From: CBDCYN01 sp965224205
GTDB lineage: Bacteria > Planctomycetota > Phycisphaerae > Phycisphaerales > Phycisphaeraceae
Length of the DNA stretch: 64,000 nt
Assembly (NCBI GenBank): GCA_965224205.1
Contig: CBDCYN010000023.1
Span: 434,001 to 498,000, forward strand
Reading direction: 5' to 3'
Both the position numbers and the translations under genes were made by a program. This document shows, piece after piece, positions 58,848 to 64,000 of the stretch. The notes under the pieces were generated by a model. The model did not search any database. It saw only the letters and a program-made list of their open reading frames with translations, and was not told where the DNA came from. Every line of letters starts with the position of its first letter. Position 1 is the first letter of the stretch.

Positions 58848-59585
58848 ATGAAGAAGACGACTAACAAAACAACTAAAAAGAAACCCCCTAAGGCCAAGCC
58901 AAGCCAAGTCAAAAAATCCGGCAAGGCTTCAGCCGCCACGCCCGCCGCCGATCTCAAGCGGTTCGCCCGTCAGGTCTACAAAAAACTGCTCAAGGAATAC
59001 CCCGACGCCCGCTGCGCCCTGGATCACCGCAACGCGTACGAGCTATTGGTCGCGACGATCCTCTCGGCCCAGTGCACCGACAAGCGGGTCAATATGGTCA
59101 CCCCCGACCTATTCAAAGCTTATCCTGATCCGCGATCACTAGCGCAAGCCCCGCTAGAGGAGATTGAAGAAGCGGTGCGCACCACCGGGTTCTACCGCAA
59201 CAAGGCCAAGGCGATACGCAAGGCCAGTGAGATCATCGCCGAAGAACACGGGGGCCAAGTCCCCGACTCGATGGACGAGCTGACCAACCTGCCCGGCGTT
59301 GCCCGCAAGACCGCCAACGTGGTCCTGGGCAACGTATTCGAGAAAAATGAGGGCGTGGTAGTCGATACCCACGTCTCCCGCCTCAGCCAGCGGATCGGGC
59401 TCACCCCACACAAAGACCCGAAAAAGATCGAAGCCGATCTCATGGAATTATTCCCTAGAGACACCTGGACCATGCTCGCCCACCTGCTGATCCACCACGG
59501 CCGGGCGGTGTGCTCAGCCCGCAAGCCCGATTGCGATAACTGCCCACTGGCCAAGACTTGCCTCCGTGTGGGCGTGGCAACCTAA
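58848..59585 (+). CDS. nth: Endonuclease III
   Basis: The 245-residue DNA glycosylase/AP lyase has the HhH motif LPGVARKTANVVLG with catalytic Lys (about 154), VVDTHVSR with catalytic Asp (about 173), and the C-terminal 4Fe-4S loop CSARKPDCDNCPLAKTC (C-x6-C-x2-C-x5-C). It removes oxidised pyrimidines. The first 35 residues are a Lys/Thr-rich tail not found in E. coli Nth and likely disordered. The HIT gene starts 16 bases downstream, so the two are probably co-transcribed. Confidence 0.93.
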   Translation: MKKTTNKTTKKKPPKAKPSQVKKSGKASAATPAADLKRFARQVYKKLLKEYPDARCALDHRNAYELLVATILSAQCTDKRVNMVTPDLFKAYPDPRSLAQAPLEEIEEAVRTTGFYRNKAKAIRKASEIIAEEHGGQVPDSMDELTNLPGVARKTANVVLGNVFEKNEGVVVDTHVSRLSQRIGLTPHKDPKKIEADLMELFPRDTWTMLAHLLIHHGRAVCSARKPDCDNCPLAKTCLRVGVAT

Positions 59586-59601
59586 GAACCGAGAGGTGCG
59601 T

Positions 59602-60015
59602 ATGTCCGACTGTATCTTCTGCAAAATCGTCGAAGGGGTGATCCCCTGCCACAAGCTCTACGAAGACGACACGGTCTTGTCGTTCCTCGATATCGGCCCG
59701 CTGTCACGCGGGCACTGCCTGGTGATCCCCAAGACGCACTACCCAACGCTAGACGAGGTCCCCCCTGCGGTCGCCGGGGCGTGCGCGTCGGTGTTACCGA
59801 GGCTAGGCCGGGCCGTAATCGAAACAACCGGTGCCCCCGGCTGGAACGTCCTACAGAACAACGGGGTCGTCGCCGGGCAAGAGGTCGGCCACGTCCACTT
59901 CCACATCATCCCCCGCCAAGACGGCGACGGCCTGGGCTACCGCTGGCTTGCCGACAAGCTCGACACCGCGGTCGCCGCTCAACTCGTCGAGCAGATCACA
60001 GCTAAGCTGGGTTGA
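59602..60015 (+). CDS. HIT-family nucleotide hydrolase (HinT-like)
   Basis: The 137-residue protein has CIFCKIVEGVIPCHKLYEDD at the N-terminus, LVIPKTHYPTLDEVP in the middle, and the triad HVHFHIIPR (His97, His99, His101). Cys4 and Cys7 could bind zinc as in several HIT proteins. HIT enzymes hydrolyse AMP-amine or dinucleoside phosphates. GAGAGGTG precedes the ATG; the frame is open 12 codons further upstream but overlaps nth. Confidence 0.9.
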   Translation: MSDCIFCKIVEGVIPCHKLYEDDTVLSFLDIGPLSRGHCLVIPKTHYPTLDEVPPAVAGACASVLPRLGRAVIETTGAPGWNVLQNNGVVAGQEVGHVHFHIIPRQDGDGLGYRWLADKLDTAVAAQLVEQITAKLG

Positions 60016-60325
60016 AGATCACATCGTCCGTATAAAAAAGACGGCGTTTAGCGCCCGTCATGATCGGAAAGCGAAGGGCCCCCAGCTAAGAATCCGTCGT
60101 CTTTAATGATTCAACCCACCGCGGCCCCAGTCCACTTGAGAGATCTTGGCATACAGGTATCCTCTCAACATGGTTTGGGGTGATATTAGAAGACGCGAAC
60201 GCATCAAAAAAATTTCGTATGACTTCATAGACAAATAAGCGGCCACTAGGAGTCGCACCGATGCGTTGGGCGGAGCCTGCCAGCCCAAATTATAAAAAAT
60301 ATTTACTTTAAGGGAGAGGGAATCA
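60016..60325. other. Intergenic region before the TpsA-type gene
   Basis: About 310 bases. Just after the HIT gene AAAGACG and CGTCTTT form a loose inverted repeat about 60 bases apart. The second half is AT-rich (AAATTATAAAAAATATTTAC) and likely holds the exoprotein promoter. Confidence 0.4.
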
Positions 60326-63300
60326 ATGGCCTCTAGAATCCTCATACGTCCGAAGCTGGTGGCGATCTTGTGGATATGCTCGTTGGTGTGCTTACCGGCA
60401 TCTACCCTGGCCCAGATCGTGACCGACGGGTCGCTAGGCACGGCCGGACCCACGACCTTGACGGGGCCCGACCTTCAGATCGGTGCCGATCTGGGCCAAA
60501 CGGTCTGCAACGATGCCAACGCCACCTGCAACGTGTTCCATAGTTTTTCACAATTCAACGTCAACAGCGGCGAAACCGCCACGTTCACAGGCCCCGCCGG
60601 GATTGATCCCGCAGCAGTCGCGAACGTGTTCGCCCGTGTTTCAGGCTCCTCGCCATCGAATATCGCCGGGTTGCTGCGGACCTCGGGGATACCCAACGCG
60701 GATTTCTACCTGATGAACCCCAACGGTGTCGTATTCGGTCCCGGCGCGACGCTGGATATCGGCGGGTCATTCGTCGTTACAACCGCTAACGAACTGCGTA
60801 TGGCCGACGGGCAGGTGTTTGTCGCCACCCCAAACCCGGGGACGGACGCCCTGTTGACCACAGCAGCGCCCAGCGCGTTTGGGTTTCTGCCCCCACAGAA
60901 CCCCCAAGGTGACCCCTCGCCCCCCTCCGCCGTGGTGATCAACGAAAGTGACCTCGGAGTTGGTGTAGGGGAGTCGATCTCCATCGTGAGTGGTGATATT
61001 GAGATGAACGATGGGGACCTGACCGCGCCCAGCGGCCGGGTGAACCTGGTGAGCGTCGCGTCGCCAGGTGAAGTGGATTTCGATGCCGACCCGCACGTTC
61101 CGAGTATAGACCTTGACGCGTTCGAACAACTCAACAGCGTCGAGGTATTAGACCATTCAGAAATCGTCACCGCTGGTCAGCCGGGTGGGACGGTTTTCGT
61201 ACGGGCGGGCCACCTGGTCCTGAAGGGTTCTACCAGCACATCCAGGACCGATGGCGACGCCGATCACCCTGGTCTGGGCGTCGATATCCATCTGACCGGT
61301 GATCTGACCGTAGATGAGGGTGAAATCGCGTCCTCGTCGAGTCGTCGTGGTGAATCCGGCCTGGGGCGGGCAGGAGGCATCCGGATCATCGCCGAAGGTA
61401 GCGTCACGGTGATCAACGGCCCGCTCGATAACTTTATCGACGCGAACATCGGTTCTCGAGCGTTTTCTCTAGGCCCAGCGGGGGATGTTGAAATCATAAC
61501 CGGGCAGCTCATTTTGGACGATGGCTTTATCCAAAGCGCCAGTCTAGGTGGTGGAAAAGCGGGCAACTTGACGATCCAAGCCGACGACATCGAACTCGTC
61601 CAAGGATCGGGGAACGCGTTTATCGGAACCTTTTCAGGCAGTTCCGGTGACCTGCCGGTCAGCCCGGGTGATGCGGGGGATATCGTCATTACCGCTAAGC
61701 GTTTTGTGGGACGAGGGGCAGGGGTCTTTAGCCAATCTCAAGGCGCCGGTGCAGCGGGAAATATCACAATGGATGTCGAGACCATCGAGCTGCTGGATGT
61801 GGCTCAGATCAATGCCAGTATCAGCGATGGAGCACGGGACGCCGGTGATATTAACGTCACCGCAGACAGAATCTTGATCTCGGATGTGGACGCGGACGGT
61901 TTCGGCTCTGGTTTCTTCTCGTCCGTCAGCGGTGAATCCGGCAGCGGCAACGCGGGCACGATCAGCATTACCGCTAACGAACTTACTCTCCAAAGCGGAG
62001 GCCGCGTTCAGACCGCTTCGTCCGGGATCGGCAACGGCGGTGACATCATCCTTGACGTCAGCGAACTTTCAATTATCGATCAAGCATTTCTATTTAGCAG
62101 CACCTTTGGGTCGGGCTTGGCCGGTAACGTAGACGTCACCGCGGACAGCATCGTGATGGACGGATCGTTCCCGACAGGGGTCTTCGCCCGAGCGTTTGCC
62201 GGCGCGGCTCGGGGCGGGGATGTTCGTGTGACCGCACAGAACCTGCTCCAACTAGACAACGGAGCGATGATCGACGCGTCGACTTTTAGCGCCGCCGATG
62301 CCGGGAATGTGACGATCTTCGTCGAAACAGGCAACCTCGTGGTCTTGGGCCCTTCCTTTATAGCCGCAAGCGCCTTCTTTAATGGTACCGGAGCACCCGG
62401 TGGACAGGGCGGCAGTGCAGGCACCTTAGACGTCACCGCCCCCCATATCGCCATTACGGGCCTGGAAACCATCGGCTCAACCGATGAAATAGGGGGTCTG
62501 TTCTCGACCTCGGGGCCAGCCGGCGGATCGGGCGGAGACGTAACCGTAACGGCAGATAGTTTACGGATCCAGAACTTCGGGGTCGCCTCGGCGAGTTCGA
62601 ACGGATCAGGACAAGGCGGTGACATCACCTTAGATGTCGACGTTCTGGAATTACTTGACGGGGGGTCGATTAGCAGCAACGCGAACGCGTCCGGCGATGG
62701 GGGAGATGTGACCGTCACCGCAAAGACGGTCACCGTCGCCGGGTTCAGTCACGGCGAGATTGCCTTTAACACGGGCGGATCGGGTTTGCTCCCATCGCAG
62801 ATCGCCGCCGAAGCGTTGTCGAGCCAGACAGCGTCGAGCGCCGGGGATTTGCACGTGGAAGCTCAAACTATCCATCTGCTCGACGGGGGCAAGCTCTTGG
62901 CGAGGACCTTCGGTAACGGTCAAGCCGGCGACATCGACGTCGTGGCCGAAGATCTTCGGGTGTCGGGGTTTAATATCGATGTACTCAATGCTCCACTGAC
63001 TCAGGGAATCGACCCTCTCTTTGCCAGCGCCGGGATCGATTCGAGTACCGCCAGCGTGGTCGACGATATGCCGACGCAAGGCACCGCAGGGCAGGTCTAT
63101 GTGTCAGCTAAAACGCTCGAGATCGCTGACCGGGGGTTTATCTCCAGCAGATCTTTCTCGCAGGGCCCCGGCAATATTGTGCAGGTAACCGCGGAGCAGA
63201 TCATGATCAGGGACGAGGCAACCGTAACGGCCAGCAGCCAAAACCTGACCGGGCAGGCCGGCAAGGTGACGGTCACCTCCTTAGGCGATATCGTCCTCCG

Positions 63301-63982
63301 CGATGGAGGATCCGTCACGACCGCTTCAGAAAACTTCACCGGCGGAGACATCGCCGTCACCGCGGGAACCACGATCGACCTCTTCAATGACTCCACCATC
63401 AGTGCCGAAGCCGGTGGGAATGGCGGGAACATCAAACTCACCGCTCCCCGTCGTGTCCAGCTCGTCGACAGCACCCTCACCGCCCAGGCCGGTGAGAACG
63501 GGGCCAAAATCGAGATCGACCCCCAGTTCGTGATCTTGCGCAACAGCGTCATCAACGGCCTGTCCGAAGGCGAACCAGTCGAGGTGTTCATCGACCCCAA
63601 CGCGATCTTCTTGAACTCCAATAGCCAGATCCTCACCAGCGCCGCGACGCTACCCCCCGAACTGGACCTGTCCGGGAGTCTGGCCAGCTTCCCGGTCTCG
63701 CTGTTGCGAAGTTACATAAAGCTCGACCCGGGTTGCGCCGCGCAATTCGCCCGTGATACGAGCTCGTTTATGCGTCAAGGCCAAGGGGGGATACCGCTGC
63801 GCATCGACGGCTGGGTGCCGGTGGTGAACCTCGCCCAGCTCCGTGACCGCTCGGCAGCACGCGATACGGCACACGCCCCGCCACGAACCGGAACCCAGAC
63901 CGAACGTGACCGCAACGGCCGGGCCAGCGACCAACGACCCCAATCGTCACGCAGCCGACGGCCCGGCCTACCAAGGCGGTGA
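60326..63982 (+). CDS. TpsA-type exoprotein (filamentous hemagglutinin N-terminal domain)
   Basis: The 1218-residue protein has a Sec signal (ILWICSLVCLPASTLA). A TPS/haemagglutination activity domain follows (about 31-290), with CNVFHSFSQFNVNSGETATF, IAGLLRTSG, YLMNPNGVVFGPGATLDIGG and SGRVNLVSVASPGEV. The rest is a right-handed beta-helix of roughly 20-30-residue repeats with GGD-V-x-V-TA (GGDVRVTAQNLLQLDNGAM; GGDVTVTAKTVTVAGF). The C-terminus has CAAQFARDTSSF, as in other TpsA exoproteins. A TpsB transporter would secrete it; none lies in the window. GGGAG precedes the ATG. Confidence 0.88.
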   Translation: MASRILIRPKLVAILWICSLVCLPASTLAQIVTDGSLGTAGPTTLTGPDLQIGADLGQTVCNDANATCNVFHSFSQFNVNSGETATFTGPAGIDPAAVANVFARVSGSSPSNIAGLLRTSGIPNADFYLMNPNGVVFGPGATLDIGGSFVVTTANELRMADGQVFVATPNPGTDALLTTAAPSAFGFLPPQNPQGDPSPPSAVVINESDLGVGVGESISIVSGDIEMNDGDLTAPSGRVNLVSVASPGEVDFDADPHVPSIDLDAFEQLNSVEVLDHSEIVTAGQPGGTVFVRAGHLVLKGSTSTSRTDGDADHPGLGVDIHLTGDLTVDEGEIASSSSRRGESGLGRAGGIRIIAEGSVTVINGPLDNFIDANIGSRAFSLGPAGDVEIITGQLILDDGFIQSASLGGGKAGNLTIQADDIELVQGSGNAFIGTFSGSSGDLPVSPGDAGDIVITAKRFVGRGAGVFSQSQGAGAAGNITMDVETIELLDVAQINASISDGARDAGDINVTADRILISDVDADGFGSGFFSSVSGESGSGNAGTISITANELTLQSGGRVQTASSGIGNGGDIILDVSELSIIDQAFLFSSTFGSGLAGNVDVTADSIVMDGSFPTGVFARAFAGAARGGDVRVTAQNLLQLDNGAMIDASTFSAADAGNVTIFVETGNLVVLGPSFIAASAFFNGTGAPGGQGGSAGTLDVTAPHIAITGLETIGSTDEIGGLFSTSGPAGGSGGDVTVTADSLRIQNFGVASASSNGSGQGGDITLDVDVLELLDGGSISSNANASGDGGDVTVTAKTVTVAGFSHGEIAFNTGGSGLLPSQIAAEALSSQTASSAGDLHVEAQTIHLLDGGKLLARTFGNGQAGDIDVVAEDLRVSGFNIDVLNAPLTQGIDPLFASAGIDSSTASVVDDMPTQGTAGQVYVSAKTLEIADRGFISSRSFSQGPGNIVQVTAEQIMIRDEATVTASSQNLTGQAGKVTVTSLGDIVLRDGGSVTTASENFTGGDIAVTAGTTIDLFNDSTISAEAGGNGGNIKLTAPRRVQLVDSTLTAQAGENGAKIEIDPQFVILRNSVINGLSEGEPVEVFIDPNAIFLNSNSQILTSAATLPPELDLSGSLASFPVSLLRSYIKLDPGCAAQFARDTSSFMRQGQGGIPLRIDGWVPVVNLAQLRDRSAARDTAHAPPRTGTQTERDRNGRASDQRPQSSRSRRPGLPRR

Positions 63983-64000
63983 CCGACCACGAGCTATCGT

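Noticed and set aside
1..64000. CRISPR array
   Set aside because: No regularly spaced identical repeats with unique spacers and no cas-like genes were found; the dispersed repeats are far apart.
1..64000. Complete tRNA or rRNA genes
   Set aside because: Only the tRNA-Gly 3' half was recognised; no other T-arm with matching acceptor stem was seen by eye.

Overview
The window is GC-rich chromosomal DNA with genes on both strands, few long operons, and many short intergenic mobile or palindromic elements. It most likely comes from a planctomycete (Planctomycetota, possibly Phycisphaerae; the class is an inference). Supporting signs are a protein with an LEPR-XLL-type N-terminal motif followed by beta-rich repeats, a fused AroD-AroE, an SCO1 protein of the C-x5-C type, a DUF11-repeat lipoprotein, a zinc-ribbon protein of a type I associate with planctomycetes, and a B12-dependent NrdJ.

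Layout. 0-4 kb: partial MlaE permease, HigBA-like toxin-antitoxin pair, SCO1-like lipoprotein, adenylate kinase, orphan nuoA. 4.4-9.6 kb: SurA-like lipoprotein, YraN, AroDE fusion, RnfC-like Fe-S protein. 9.8-16 kb: TolC-like efflux lipoprotein, DUF11 lipoprotein, MurF. 16-29 kb: very basic secreted protein, LEPR-XLL surface protein, CysK, multi-pass membrane protein, TsaC/LMW-PTP fusion, short UvrC, then a four-gene leftward cluster (PD40 lipoprotein, lipoprotein, small protein, Xer recombinase). 29-38 kb: GT2 glycosyltransferase, Dcd, dual-specificity phosphatase, a small low-GC two-gene island, NrdJ, and a candidate ~200-nt structured RNA with its own promoter and terminator. 38-44 kb: an IS graveyard (intact-looking IS3, broken IS200/IS605, fragments resembling IS5, IS481, IS4/IS701, ISL3, IS66 and ISAs1) containing the 3' half of a tRNA-Gly(GCC), the usual scar of an integrative element, plus a TPR protein. 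44-55 kb: Tat/lipoprotein amidase, orphan nuoI, IS630, MoxR, Pfk, NnrD, Aat, AsmA-like protein, PabB. 55-64 kb: a rightward run of DnaB, TonB-like protein, zinc-ribbon protein, Nth, HIT protein and a large TpsA-type exoprotein.

The most unusual content is intergenic. (1) A ~105-bp imperfect full-length palindrome, called Rep1 here, occurs about ten times, always at gene borders, and sometimes supplies or abuts start codons. (2) Four elements of exactly 112 bp, with terminal inverted repeats and flanking TA dinucleotides, look like IS630/Tc1-type MITEs; one supplies the stop codon of the RnfC-like gene. Two larger 25-bp inverted repeats share the MITE core, and one of them encodes the last codons of aroDE. 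(3) A 116-bp palindrome lies at the edge of a transposase remnant. (4) An identical 29-bp motif lies in the leaders of two consecutive low-GC genes. The housekeeping genes are otherwise ordinary, but several (murF, xer, nnrD, the GT2 gene) carry low-complexity in-frame insertions.
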